Shown here: in pieces, positions 10,753 through 23,822 of the stretch
Numbering within the stretch: position 1 is the first letter of the stretch
Layout: each line of letters opens with the position of its first letter
Assembly: GCA_033239125.1 (NCBI GenBank)
Contig: BSWB01000001.1
Coordinates: forward strand, 26,563,501 to 26,627,500
Direction of reading: 5' to 3'
DNA from: Fagopyrum homotropicum
Lineage: Eukaryota > Streptophyta > Magnoliopsida > Caryophyllales > Polygonaceae
DNA: 64,000 nucleotides
The notes under the pieces: generated by a model
The model's input: only the letters and a program-made list of their open reading frames with translations
Databases searched by the model: none
What the model was told of the DNA's origin: nothing
Translations under genes and position numbers: made by a program

Positions 10753-11078
10753 GTGCTTCAGCTTTGCCTTGGATTATTAAGCTTCGATTTGGTGCATGGC
10801 TTGTGTTGACAAGGTTCCATGAGTCCTTCTTAGCCCTTAGCTTGCATTCCAATGAGTCCGAAAGTGTGTCATCTCGAGGAGTGACCCTCGAATGCATCGA
10901 TTAAGCTCCTAAATCTCCCAAAATACCTATAAAGCAAGCAAAAGTCCACGTAGACGTCTATCTCGACAAAATACATGATTTGAGTGCAAACATCGTGAAC
11001 TAATGCTAGACCATGCATGAATGAGTGAAAAATCTATCCAAATGAGTGCCTAATCCTAAGTCATAAATCGTGTTATCA

Positions 11079-12731
11079 AAAATACCCCATACTTAAGGTT
11101 TGCTCGTCCCCGAGCAAATTCCCAACTATAGACTAAGAGATGACATGATTTATTAATGCAGAAAAATGGCAAAATCTTTTTGGGTTTGTGCTTCTACTAT
11201 TGGATCACCTTCATAGTCATGTTTCATGGCAACGGACAAGCAATTATGAATCGAACGAATGAAGGCACGGAAAGACAATTATACTTTACTCGAAAACATG
11301 CATGAAATGTAAAAATGAAGAAGTCAAGATGATCAAGAGCTTATCCAATCTAGATTACTAAGTCTTACAAACATGCAAATAGGTCATAAGGTCTTATGAA
11401 ATAAAAGGCCAAGAAACGTTGTGATTAGGTGGGGATTCTTCTAGGCTATGTGATGCTAATCCGGGAATGGAACTAACTTCACAATTTTGTCCTCGATCAA
11501 CTTCCCTCAAGTGTATATTTTCTCCATCTTTTCTTTCTTTTCTTTTTCCTTCACTTATTTTTGAGACAATGGCATTGGTGTACAAAAGCCGAAACCTTGG
11601 TGATTAGCCATCCTTGGGCTTTTTCTACTTTTCGAGGTGCATCCACACCGGGCACACATACCAAAGCTCGTTAGGACTATCGGTTTATTTGACTTTGGCA
11701 AGGCACCAACACCCGATTATGTGAAGTGTGCCGAGTTACTTGTCATTTAAACCAACGTCCCCAAACCTATATTTTTGTCTACACTTTCACAACAAATTCA
11801 GCATTTTATTCATGGCATTCTTTCATCAACATCTTCACTCCACACTTGTTTTTCACACAAATCAACACACTAACATGCTCCTATTCCCGGATGGGTCAAA
11901 AGAGGTCAAATTTATATCAATTGAGGTGCTCAAACATCATGATCAAGATGAGAAAAAGAGAAAGATGAATTGCCTCATTCATTCCTAGATGGTGTGTAAG
12001 AACTAGCATGTAATTTCGACTTTCAATACTCAATCTATTCTTAGGCAAACATCATGATCACAAATCATTCATGGGATTCAAGAGAAGTACTTCAAGTCCA
12101 CATATGCCATTCATAAATTTAACACATAAGGCCATCCATAGCCAATCCACAAGACAAGATTTATCATTAGGGTCATATCCAAACCTAGAAAGCACAATTT
12201 TTTTTTTTTTTGAATTTTTCGAAATGAGTATATACAATGCAAGACATGTGATAATATTAAACTATCCTAGATGCTAATCATGCAAAAGATCATACAAACC
12301 CCACCCCATACTTAGAAAGACATTGTCCCCAATGTGTAAATGAAGTAAAGAAGAGTGAAAGAAGGTTCTCACAATGTAAAAAATGGTTTGCTATGGTATT
12401 TGGGATTTCTCAAGTGGAATTAATGTTGGGTGATCCTATCAACGATGGTAGAGAGCTCTAAGTGTTCATCAAAGCGTCGGAACCCGCGCTAGGCACCGCT
12501 AGCCGTCCAAGTTCCGCGTCCGCTCCACCCATAATTGAGGAGGGGTTCATCATCATCATTCGCATGCCATGCAAGGCTTCCAATGCTACCAAGACTCTAG
12601 CACACACACAAAACACACCAAACACACAAAAACAGAAAAATCAAAAACAAAAAAGGGAAAACGTTACCAATGGGTTGTCTCCCATCAAGCGCTTCTTTAA
12701 GGTCATTAGCTTGACCAAACTCGAGGGCGTC
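11079..12731 (-). other. Non-coding 3' internal region of B1
   Basis: Counterpart of 6371-8054 in A1. It contains the polypurine tract next to the LTR, the GGGA-loop hairpin (11099-11118), a poly-T run near 12198 and the conserved block after the integrase stop (near 12665-12720). No credible env-like ORF. Two short stretches here, 11728-11742 and 11689-11698, reappear as filler at the array junctions. Confidence 0.8.
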
Positions 12732-14615
12732 TCATTCTAGGTGAAGTGGGGCAATCATAACCACCGGAGCTCCCGGGACATACTTCTTCAACCGGTGCCC
12801 ATTCACCTTGAAATCTCAACAATGCTCCCCTCCTGTCTCAATAGCTCCATTGGGGAAGACCTTCTTCACCACATATGGCCCGGTCCATCTTGATTTTAGC
12901 TTTCCGGGGAAAAGCCGCAGCCTTGAGTTAAAAAGAAGGACAAGGTCTCTTTCACTCAACTCCTTCGGAATGAGGCGCTTGTCATGCCACCGTTTGGTCC
13001 TCTCCTTGTAGATCCGGGCATTCTCATAGGCATCCAACCAGATCTCCTCAAGAGCGTTCATATCAAGCAACCTCTTCTCTCCCGCCTCCTTGAGGTCAAA
13101 ATTTAGCCACTTAATGGCCCAATAAGCTCTATGCTCCATCTCTACCGGAAGGTGGAAAGACTTGCCATAGACTAATTTGTAGGGAGTAGTGCCAATTGGT
13201 GTCTTGAAAGCGGTTCTATATGCCCACAAGCCATCATCGAGTTTCATAGCCCAATCCTTTCTTGTCCTAGAGACCGTCTTCTCAAGTATCCCTTTTATCT
13301 CCCGGTTGGAGATCTCCACTTGGCCACTAGTTTGGGGGTGGTAAGGTGTTGTCACCTTATGAGTCACCCCATACTTAGCCAAAAGTGCCCCAAAGTTCCT
13401 ATTAGTGAAGTGCTTCCCTCTATCACTTATGATCACCCTTGGTGTTCCAAACCTAGGAAAGATCACTCGGTTGAAGAACCGCAACACAACCTTGGCATCA
13501 TTTGTAGGAGAGGCGATTGCTTCCACCCATCTCGAAACATAATCAACCGCCAATAGGATGTAGAGGTTGCCACATGAAGAAGGGAATGGTCCCATGAAGT
13601 CCACACCCCACACATTAAATATCTCCACTTCTTGTATGTTGTTCAAGGGCATCTCATTCCTCCTTGAGATGTTGCCCGTCCTTTGGCAAGCATCACAAGC
13701 TACCACAAAGCTTTGCACATCCTTGAACAAACTCGGCCAAAAGAAGCCCGATTGCAATACTTTCGCACATGTCTTGTGTGAGCTAGCATGCCCTCCACAT
13801 GGCAAGGAATGACAATGGCGGATCACACTCTCTACCTCATCCTCCGGTATGCATCTTCTAAACATTCCATCCGGCCCTCTCTTGAACAAAAGTGGTTCAC
13901 TCCAATAGCAGTGCCTCACATCTTTGAAGAACTTCTTTCTTTGGGCATATGTCAAACCGGGAGGTACTTCCTCACACACAAGATAGTTCACAATGTCGGC
14001 ATACCATGGCTCACTTCCTCTAGACACTTGGAACAAACACTCCTCCACCATTTGCAATTGCTCATCCCGGAATGAGTCATCAATCGGGATGTCATCTCTT
14101 TCAAGCTCCAATGGTGGGAGTCTACTAAGGTGATCCGCCACGGAGTTCTCGGATCCCTTCTTGTCCCGGATTTCCAAATCAAACTCTTGAAGAAGAAGGA
14201 TCCACCGAATCAACTTAGGCTTTGCATCCTTCTTGGTAAGGAGATAACGGATCGCAGCATGATCCGTATATACTATGACCTTTGCTCCAACAAGATATGA
14301 GCGGAACTTCTCAAAAGCATACACCACCGCTAGCAACTCCTTCTCGGTGGTAGCATAATTGAGTTGGGCATCATCTAGCGTCTTGCTAGCATAATAAATG
14401 GCATGTGTGCGCCCATCTTTCCTTTGCCCCAAAACAGCCCCAACGGCTACATCACTTGCATCACACATGATCTCAAACGGTAAACTCCAATCCGGAGGTT
14501 GCATGATAGGTGCGGAGATCAAAGCGTTCTTCAACCTACAAAAAGCCTCAAGGCAATCCTTGGAGAAAACAAACTCAACATCTTTCATTAGTAGGTTAGT
14601 AAGAGGTTTAGAAAT
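12732..14615 (-). pseudogene. B1 RNase H-integrase segment of gag-pol
   Basis: This is the downstream part of the B1 polyprotein, in frame with 14616-18518 but separated by a TAA at 14616-14618 (AAA Lys in A1). RNase H motifs CDASD, TEKE and YTDHA are kept. Integrase has the HHCC region, VDFMGPF, SDRGKHF and QVEISNRE, so its catalytic residues look intact. A TGA at 12816-12818 (a Gly codon in A1) removes the last 28 or so residues; the original stop is at 12732-12734. The longest uninterrupted part is 12816-14588. Confidence 0.88.
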
Positions 14616-17600
14616 TTAAGAGAAGTCTTTAATAAACCTCCGGTAAAAACCGGCATGCCCTAAGAAACTCCTTACCCCCTTCACCGAGGTAGGTGGTGGC
14701 AACTTCTCTATCGTTTCAATCTTGGCCCTATCAACCTCAATGCCACGGTTGGACACCAAGTGTCCCAACATAATACCTTCACTTACCATGAAGTAGCACT
14801 TTTCCCAATTTAAGACAAGGTTTGTCTCCTCACATCTCTTAAGTACTAATGACAAGTTAGCCAAGCAATTATCAAAGGAAGAACCATAAACAGAAAAATC
14901 ATCCATAAATACTTCCATGATGTTTTCAAGGTATTCCGAAAAGATAGCCATCATACACCTTTGGAAGGTGGCGGGTGCATTACACAACCCAAATGGCATT
15001 CTCCTATATGCAAGAGTACCCCATGGACATGTAAATGTGGTTTTCTCTTGGTCATCGGGGTGGATAGGGATTTGGAAGAATCCACTATAGCCATCTAAGT
15101 AGCAAAAATGAGAATGTTGGGCTAACCTCTCTAGCATTTGGTCAATGAAAGGAAGAGGGAAGTGATCTTTCCTAGAGGCCATGTTCAATTTCCTATAGTC
15201 AATACACATCCTCCATCCCGTAACCGTCCTAGTTGGGATTAGTTCATTGTTTTCATTAGTCACTACGGTCATCCCACCCTTTTTGGGAACTACATGAACG
15301 GGACTAACCCACTTACTATCCGAGATAGGGTAGATAATCCCCGCATCTAGCAACTTAATGATCTCTTTCTTGACTACCTCTTTCATTATAGGATTCAATC
15401 TTCTTTGATGTTCAATAGAGGGTTTATGGTTATCTTCCATCAATATCTTATGCATGCACAAAGAAGGTTTTATGCCAACTAAATCATCAATAGTATAGCC
15501 AATGGCTTTCCTATGCAATCTTAGCTCATGCAACAACTTAGCAAGTTCATCATCATTCAAGCATGCATTCACAATCACCGGATATGTAGAATTATCACCA
15601 AGAAAAGCATACTTCAAATGAGAGGGAAGGGGTTTGAGTTCAAGTTTAGGAGGACCTTTGTCCAGTGGAGACGATACAAATAACGTTGGATGAGATGAAT
15701 CCAAAGCAAATGAAGACCCTCCAAGGCTCCTTGAAGCTTGATCATCAATGAGGGCTGCTTCTGGGGGAACCATGGTTGGATCCACGGCTCTTGGCACATC
15801 CACGGCCATGGAAGTTGCCAACCTTGCTCGTTGGAGCTTTCCAAAGAGTTCTACGGCCGTGGAACACATTCCACGCCCGTGGAACCTACAGGTGTTCAGC
15901 ATGCCTTCGTGGTCTTCAGTTTCAACTCTTGTTTCCTTTTCTAGTGCTTCCAAGGCCTTGATCTCTTCATTGCAAGCCTCCTCAACACCTTCCTCCATCA
16001 AACTTAAGGTAAGAACCTTCTCCAAGGGGTCCTTGATCAAGATCGAGCTCACAACTTCTCTAGACTCCTCTTGCTCGACAATGTTGAACACATCTTCATC
16101 AAGGGTTGGCCCTTTCATCATTGTGGACAACTTGAACTTCATGTTCTCTTCTCCAATGTTGAAGGAGAGGATCCCATTCTTGCAATCCACTAGGCATCCG
16201 GAAGTGGCTAGGAAAGGTCTTCCTAAGATGATGGGAACGGGATAGTCCGCCGGGATGTCCAAGACAACAAAGTCAATCGGCACATAGAACTTCCCTAGTT
16301 GCACCGGAATGTCTTCTAAGATCCCAACCGGGTGAGTGATTGAGCGGTCCGCCATGTAGAGGGTCATCTTGACTGGCTTTGGCTCTCCTAGCCCAACCTT
16401 GTTGCAGAGTGCAAGCGGGATGATGCTTACACTTGCCCCAAGATCACAAAGGGCTTCATACTTCACTTCTCCCACTCCAATTGGGACACAAAAGGATCCC
16501 GGGTCTCTTAGCTTAGGAGGCATCTCCTCCTTCATCGTTTGAATCAACTCCGAGGATCTCTTTGTCATCCTTACTTCCCCATACTCCTCCAACTTCCTTT
16601 TGTTGGAGAGTATTTCCTTCAAGAACTTGCCATATGCCGGCATTCCTAAAATAGCATCCATGAACGGAATATTAATATGCAATTTAGACATAAGTTCAAG
16701 GAATTTACCAAAGTGATTGTCCAAGCGAGCTCTCGCTCGTGATTGTGGGAACGGTAGTGGTGGTTTGAATGGAGGCGGTGCCACATAGGTTGGCTCAACA
16801 TCCTTGATCTTGCCTCCATCTTCTTGCACTATCTCTTCTTCAACCACTACTTGCTTTCCCTTAGCATTATCCCTTGGCAAGGGATCCTTCATACTCAACC
16901 CACTCCTCGTTGTAATGGCCAACACTTGGCCTCTTGGGTTGTCTTCGGTCCTTCCGGGAAGCTTTCCCGGATCTCTATGGGCTTCACCCGCCTTTTGGAA
17001 CACTTGTGCTTCCAACACCTTTTGAGCCTTAGAGATGGAAGTCACCGTGCTCTCAAGACCACTCAACCTTCCAAGCAATTGCTCAAACAGCATTTCGGTC
17101 CTATCCCTTGGAGGTTGAGTAAATCCGGGTGGAGGTTCTTGTGAAGCTTTTGGTGGTGGAGTTGTACTTGTGGAAGCGGGAGGGTTCAAGGCTCCATCCG
17201 GGTTAGAGTAGGAAAACCCGGGATGGTTATGGTTGGGCCGGTAATTGTTGAATTGACGGTTGTTGTTGAAGTTCCTTGGGCCTTGGTAGTTGTTATAATT
17301 GCCCCTTCCCATGTAATTCACATCTTCCTCCTTGGAAGACAAGTTTGCTTGCACTTGCACTTGAGGAGTTGCTTGGTTCTTCAAAGTTGTAGCACACAAC
17401 TCTCTCAAGGACTTCAATTCATTATTGATGGCATCAAGCTTGAAGTTGCTCATGGTGACTTCACTCACCTCATATGCTCCCGCCTTTCTCCCGTCACTCT
17501 TCCTATGGGAGTATTTCTCAATCACTAGAGCTTGTTTCTCCACAAACTCCCAAGCTTCATCCACATGCTTTTCCATGAAAGTCCCACCGGAAAGAGATTG

Positions 17601-18518
17601 GAGCTTGATTTGGCTATCTTCATCAAGTCCCTTGAAGTAGATCTCTAATAGCTCAATTTTTGGTATACCATGGTGTGGACAATCTAGGAGAAGATCTTTG
17701 AACCTCTCCCAAGACTTGAATAAACTCTCTCTATCCTTCATCACGAAGGCATTTATCTTCCCTCTTAACTCGGTAGTCTTGGAAGGTGGGAAGAACTTAG
17801 TCAAAAACTCGGTTGTCATCTCCTCCCAAGTACTAACTCGCCCTTGTGGAATAGATTGATACCAAGCCAAGGTTTTATCCTTAAGAGAGAAGGAAAAAGC
17901 CCTAAGCTTATGGTTATTGCTCTCCAATCTCGGCGGTCTAAGAGTCTCCATCAAAATCTCATAGTTCATCAAGTGTTGATGAGGAGACTCTCCTTCCATC
18001 CCTCCAAATTGATTATGCCGGATCATTTGTAGAACTTGAGGGCGGAGCTCGTAGTTGTGGGTTGCGGGATCTCCTAAGTTCACACCCGGACGGTGTGCTC
18101 TTTGTGCCGGATCCATACGTCTCCCTAATGTTTGTGGCTCTTCAATTGAAATGGGCACAACCCTAACATTCGCCGCCGGCTACGGTTGTGGTGGAGGAGG
18201 TGGAGGTTGTTGACGATTAAGCTCTCCTTGCACAAGGGCTTGCCTAATCTCATCAATCTCCCTCCTAGTCGCTTCTTGCCTCTCATTGGCAAGTCTCCTT
18301 TCTTCCTCCAAGAGCTCATCTCTTAGCCTTATTTGCTCTAAAGCCTCATCCAATTCAGCTTGGAGATCTCTTCCGGCCATCTCTTTTCCCCTTTTAATGC
18401 TCTTGGATCTAGATCTAAGGGTTTTCTCCGGTTCAGGATCGAATGGAGCTAAATCCTTGCCACGAGATCTTCGCATACACCTAAAGAGTAAGAGATGTCC
18501 TGAAAAGCAAAGACACAA
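14616..18518 (-). pseudogene. B1 gag-protease-RT segment of gag-pol
   Basis: Start Met at 18518 (or 18476, MRRSRGKDL). After 112 codons a TAG at 18180-18182 (CAG Gln in A1) interrupts an acidic, coiled-coil-like N-terminal region and a Pro-rich tract. The frame reopens and is uninterrupted from 18158 (MPISIEEP) to a TAA at 14616-14618. Gag core blocks, protease DLGAS, RT YLDGYSGF and FMDD are all present, so the catalytic sites are intact and only stop codons kill it. The protease-RT linker (about 15700-15900) is rich in CCACGGCC-type motifs. All three array copies share these stops. Confidence 0.9.
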
Positions 18519-18591
18519 ACCAAAGAGAGATCAAAAGCAACAAGAAAGATCTACACTATAAACAATCACAAAATAGACTCAATCTAGACCT

Positions 18592-18611
18592 AGTCCCCGG
18601 CAACGGCACCA
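18592..18611 (-). other. Primer-binding site of B1
   Basis: On the minus strand this reads TGGTGCCGTTGCCGGGGACT. It matches tRNA-Asp except for T in place of C at position 4, a likely CpG deamination shared by B2 and B3. Confidence 0.85.
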
Positions 18612-18617
18612 AAAACT

Positions 18618-20439
18618 TGTTACGTCTAGGAATAGATGCGCAATAAGCTTTAAATTTATACTCGTTATATGTCTCCTAACTCCTAGCGCACCCGCAGTGT
18701 ACGGGACGTTTGTAGTAGGGTTAGTATTCCGAGGTCGAACACAAAGACTAAGGTGAGATTGATTCGATTAGTGATTAAGTCTAGTGAAAATCTAAGCCTT
18801 AGAAAAGACAAGGGAATAAAGAAATGAAAATCTAAATGTTTTTGGATGGGTTTTTAGGTGATCAATCAAGGATCACGAATCATGCAAAATGAACAATCAA
18901 CTAAACCAACAAATCAAAACAAACAAACAAGCTAAAACGAGATACGAGATCAAGAGAGAAAAGCGGATTCTAGGGGTTGGAAGTTCCGGTTATGGCGTAG
19001 GACTCAAGATATCTAATCATTCCTTGGATTAACTATGATGTGTTGGGAGTGAGTGTTTCTAGATTGGGGTCAATCACCGGGTAGGTCTCATGGTCCACTA
19101 GTTCGTTCCTAAGATCTTATCACCGGGTAAGTCTCTAAGAATCTAAGGAATGGAATTCTACACAAACCGGATTGTCACCTAGGGATCTAACCTTTCTTCA
19201 CCGGGTAAGTCTCGGAAGGGTAAGTCCTAAACAACTATCCTAGCACACTTAGTCCAATGGCGGCTTATGAGGCTCACCACTACCTAGGATTTGTCATCTT
19301 TGAAATCTAAGAGTAAGAATCACCGGGTAGGTCTCTTCTAACACTTAGTTGCTAACACTAGGTCACCCTAGGGTAGTTTTAACTCAACAAACACTAGGAT
19401 TTCAACATTATAACAATCTAAAGCTAGATCCATCGAACCAGGGAGAATCACGGGCTGTTCTACCAAGTCCACGGCCATGGACTGGCAAGAACAAACCGTG
19501 GACCCTAACAGAGGTTTCGTTCAAGTGAGTGACTCATCCAAGGGTAAATCTAAGTCCATCCTATCATAGTCCTAACCACAACCATCCTTTCCTTACCCTA
19601 GAATCGCATCTATTTAGCCTACAACATGCATGATAACAATCGAAATCATCAAACATAAAATCATAGCTTCCATTTGCAAGATAATGAAGAGAAAGAGTTG
19701 AGAAAGTGAAGCAAACAAAACCAAGCTCAAAGTAAGATTAGAATGACTCACAACCCTTCCAAAAGAAGGTTTAAATGGTTCATACAACTCTAGAAATCGA
19801 TTTCGAAATTCTTCACTACAAAAGCTATCAAAGTCTAGTAATGGTGTGTTCTTCTTCTCTTCTCCAATGGAGCTCCTCTCCTTCAATGGTAGCCCTCCTC
19901 CTTGAGAGAATCTTCTTGTTGAGAGAGTTTTTGATTGGATGATAGGGGATAATGGATGGCTGCTCCAAGATGCCTCCTCTCAGCCTTGCAGGACCACTTT
20001 TATACTACCACCATGCTAGAGAAGGCCAAGAGATCGTGGCACAGCTGTCACAACCGTTTGGCAAAAACCACGGGTGGTTCCACGGCCGTGGACCTTCAGT
20101 GAACCGTGGTTTGGTGCTTCAGCTTTGCCTTGGATCATTAAGCTTCGATTTGGTGCATGGCTTGTATTGACAAGGTTCCATGAGTCCTTCTTAGCCCTTA
20201 GCTTGCATTCCAATGAGTCCAAAAGTGTGTCATCTCAAGGAGTGACCCTCGAATGCATCGATTAAGCTCCTAAATCTCCCAAAATACCTATAAAGCAAGC
20301 AAAAGTCCGCGTAGACGTCTATCTCGACAAAATACATGATTTGAGTGCAAACGTCGTGAACTAATGCTAGACCATGCATGAATGAGTGAAAAATCTATCC
20401 AAATGAGTGCCTAATCCTAAGTCATAAATTGTGTTATCA
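18618..20439 (-). repeat. 5' LTR of B1 (1822 bp)
   Basis: On the plus strand it runs from TGTTACGTCT to GTGTTATCA, the reverse of the family LTR ends. It has the same two palindrome modules and four ACCGGGTA-type motifs. It is followed directly by chromovirus integrase sequence. Confidence 0.93.
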
Positions 20440-22688
20440 CTCTCAGCATGTCCTTTAGAGTCTAGATGGTCCACTCGGACTGACCATCATTCTGTGGATG
20501 ATAAGCAGTCGTGAATTGCAGACTCGTACCTAGGGCGGCATGCACTTGCTTCCAGAACCTCGAGGTGAACCGTCGGTCTCTTTTAGAGACTATAGTCCTA
20601 GGTACTCCGTGAAGTCTGACTATCTATCTAGTGAACTCCGCTGCTAATCGACTTACCGGCCACATCTCCTTGATAGGAATGAAACGTTTGGTCTTCCTCA
20701 GTCGATCTACGATGACTCAAAAGGCATCAAAGCCTCGACTCGGTCTCAAACCGGTAACAAAATCCGTAGAAATGTCTTCCCAGTTCCACTGAGAAACGGG
20801 AAGTGGGTGTAACTTGCCTCCTTGACCTGTTGTTTAGTCACACAATGAGCTACATATCTCGTCACATCTGGTTTCAGACCTCCCCACCAAAAAGAGCGTC
20901 TAATATCCTGATACATCTTACTCGCACCGGGGTGCACTGAGTAAGGTGAAGAGTGAGCCTCCTGAAGGATCCTCTATCTCAACTCTCAATCGGAAGAAAC
21001 ACAAACACGCTTCTGGCGTCTCAAGATCCCATCAACACCGACTGCAAACTGTGGTGCATCTTCTCGAGACATCCGGTCTCGGATCTCTGTCAGAACGGGG
21101 CAAATCTCGTACTTCCGTCGGATCTCAACCAACAGATCAGGTAATATCTCCAAGGTGGACAACTGACTGTCGGAATCCTGGTCGATAGTGCTCGATCTTG
21201 ACCTGCTCTCTAGTCACACACTGAGCTACATATCTCGTCACATCTGGTTTCAGACCTCCCCACCAAAAAGAGCGTCTAATATCCTATACATCTTACTCGC
21301 ACCGGGGTGCACTGATTAAGGTGAAGAGTGAGCCTCCTGAAGGATCCTCTGTCTCAACTCTCGATCGGAAGGCACACAAACACACTCCTGACATCTCAAG
21401 ATCCCATCAGCACCGACTGCAAACTGTAGTGCATCTTCTCGAGACATCCGGTCTCGGATCTGTGTCAGAACGGGGCAACTCTCCTACTTCCGTCGAATCT
21501 CAACCAACAGATCAGGTAATATCTCCAAGGTGGACAACTGACTGTCAGAATCCAGGAAGTGGATATCCATCTGTAGCCATGCAAGGTCTCGATGCAACTG
21601 TGTTTGAGTTGTCAACCTAGCGATCGCCATCTCCCAAGGAGTCTTCATACTAAGGGCACCAGCTACCACATTCGCCTTCCTCGGGTGGTATAAGATCTCA
21701 AGATCAAAGTCCTTGATCAACTCCAGCCATCTTCCTTGACGGTTATTCAACTCCCGTTGAGTGAATATGTACTTCACACTCTTATGATCTGTGAAAATCT
21801 AACATGTAGCTCCGTACAAATAATGCCTCCAAATCTTCAAAGCATTGAACCACATCAGCCAACTCAAGATCATGGGTAGGGTAATTCTCCTAATACGTCT
21901 TTAGTTGTCTAGACGTGTAAGCAATCACCTTACCCCTCTACATCAGAACACATCTCAAGCCTAGCTTGGATGCATCGTTGTAAACCACAAAGTCCTCAAC
22001 GCCCTCTGTTGAGCTAAGATAGGAGCAGAGGTCAACCTCTTCTTCAGCTCCTCAAAACTCTACAGGCACGGCTCGGACCATACAAATCTCGTAAACTTCC
22101 TTAGCAAGGAAGTGAGCGGTCGGGCGATAACTAAAAAGACCTCAACAAAACGCCGGTAGTAGCCTGCTAATCCTAAGAAGTTGCGTACCACCTTGACTTT
22201 CTTAGGAAGCGGTCATGATGCTACTAACTCGATCTTTGCCGGATCAACCTTGATCCCTTCAGCTGAAACGATGTGACCAAGGAATTCTACCTCGGACATC
22301 CAAAACTCGTACTTAGAGAGCTTGACGTAAAGCTCTATATCCTGTAAGACTTGAAGAACGATCCTCAAGTGTCCTGCATGCTCCTCTCTACTACGAGAGT
22401 ATACCAGAATGTCATTTATGAAGACAACTATAGACTGGTCTAGGAAGTCGATGAAGATGTTGTTCATCAACTCCATGAAAACTAAGGAAGCGTTCGTGAG
22501 CCCGAATGACATCACTACAAGCTAGTAGTCGCCATACCTGGTCCGAAATGTCGTCTTGGCTATGTACTGCTCTCTCACCCTCAGCTGGTGATATCCTAAT
22601 CTCAGATCGATCCTCGAAAACACTGAAGCTCCATGCAGATGATCCAAAAGATCGTCGATACAGGGCAATGGTACTTATTCTTGATCGT
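20440..22688 (-). pseudogene. T1: decayed chromovirus (Tekay/Del-like) INT-RH-RT fragment
   Basis: Minus-strand gypsy pol remnants, in coding order from right to left: RT (22213-22515; MMSFGLTNAS, then FINDILVYS where the family has FIDD, so a catalytic Asp is Asn; FLGHIVSAEGI), RNase H end and tether (about 21600-21830; FTDHKSVKYIF, ILYHPRKANVVAGAL), integrase zinc region (20746-20937; HPGASKMYQDIRR) and integrase core near 20470-20680 (SKRDRRFTSRFW, TAYHPQNDGQSE). There are many stops and frameshifts. These motifs resemble plant chromoviruses of the Tekay/Del group; the exact lineage is inferred. It is cut at 20440 by B1 and at 22688 by the array junction. The copy has a private change near 21800 that shortens the RNase H frame relative to T2 and T3. 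Confidence 0.82.
20821..21560 (-). repeat. 376-bp tandem duplication inside T1
   Basis: 20821-21196 and 21197-about 21560 are direct repeats differing at scattered bases. Both cover the integrase zinc-region border and sequence upstream of it. The same duplication is in T2 (about 31911-32650) and T3 (about 43000-43739), so it predates the array. Confidence 0.8.
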
Positions 22689-22708
22689 GCCGAGTTACTT
22701 GACTTTGG
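22687..22708. other. Array junction T1/B2 with template-switch filler
   Basis: Chromovirus sequence ends at TTGATCGT. GTGCCGAGTTACTTG (22687-22701, equal to 11728-11742) follows, overlapping TTGACTTTGG (22699-22708, equal to 11689-11698), then TTGGGCTTTTTCT (from 22705, equal to 11614 onward). Successive pieces overlap by 2-4 bases. Confidence 0.8.
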
Positions 22709-23822
22709 GCTTTTTCTATTTTTCGAGGTGCATCCACACCGGGCACACATACCAAAGCTCGTTAGGACTATCAGTTTATTTGACTTTGGCAAGGCACCAA
22801 CACCCGATTATGTGAAGTGTGCCGAGTTACTTGTCATTTAAACCAACGTCCCCAAACCTATATTTTTGTCTACACTTTCACAACAAATTCAGCATTTTAT
22901 TCATGGCATTCTTTCATCAACATCTTCACTCCACACTTGTTTTTCACACAAATCAACACACTAACATGCTCCTATTCCCGGATGGGTCAAAAGAGGTCAA
23001 ATTTATATCAATTGAGGTGCTCAAACATCATGATCAAGATGAGAAAAAGAGAAAGATGAATTGCCTCATTCATTCCTAGATGGTGTGTAAGAACTAGCAT
23101 GTAATTTCGACTTTCAATACTCAATCTATTCTTAGGCAAACATCATGATCACAAATCATTCATGGGATTCAAGAGAAGTACTTCAAGTCCACATATGCCA
23201 TTCATAAATTTAACACATAAGGCCATCCATAGCCAATCCACAAGACAAGATTTATCATTAGGGTCATATCCAAACCTAGAAAGCACAATTTTTTTTTTTT
23301 TTGAATTTTTCGAAATGAGTATATACAATGCAAGACATGTGATAATATTAAACTATCCTAGATGCTAATCATGCAAAAGATCATACAAACCCCACCCCAT
23401 ACTTAGAAAGACATTGTCCCCAATGTGTAAATGAAGTAAAGAAGAGTGAAAGAAGGTTCTCACAATGTAAAAAATGGTTTGCTATGGTATTTGGGATTTC
23501 TCAAGTGGAATTGATGTTGGGTGATCCTATCAACGATGGTAGAGAGCTCTAAGTGTTCATCAAAGCGTCGGAACCCGCGCTAGGCACCGCTAGCCGTCCA
23601 AGTTCCGCGTCCGCTCCACCCATAATTGAGGAGGGGTTCATCATCATCATTCGCATGCCATGCAAGGCTTCCAATGCTACCAAGACTCTAGCACACACAC
23701 AAAACACACCAAACACACAAAAACAGAAAAATCAAAAACAAAAAAGGGAAAACGTTACCAATGGGTTGTCTCCCATCAAGCGCTTCTTTAAGGTCATTAG
23801 CTTGACCAAACTCGAGGGCGTC

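Larger units (their letters stand above)
9883..11078 (-). repeat. 3' LTR of B1, truncated where A1 inserted
   Basis: 9883 aligns to 19244 of the complete B1 LTR, so about 626 bp are missing here. The break falls exactly at the CA end of the A1 3' LTR, as expected if A1 integrated into this LTR in the opposite direction. It carries palindrome modules at 10084-10140 and 10703-10752. Confidence 0.88.
9883..20439 (-). mobile_element. Athila-like element B1, first copy in the array
   Basis: A minus-strand element. It comprises a truncated 3' LTR (9883-11078), non-coding 3' region, gag-pol frame with three nonsense codons (12732-18518), primer site (18592-18611) and a full 5' LTR (18618-20439). 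It is the only B copy keeping a polypurine tract and any 3' LTR. Its right end abuts chromovirus integrase sequence, so it inserted into that element. The expected target duplication (ctctc at 20440-20444) has its partner off the left side. Confidence 0.9.
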
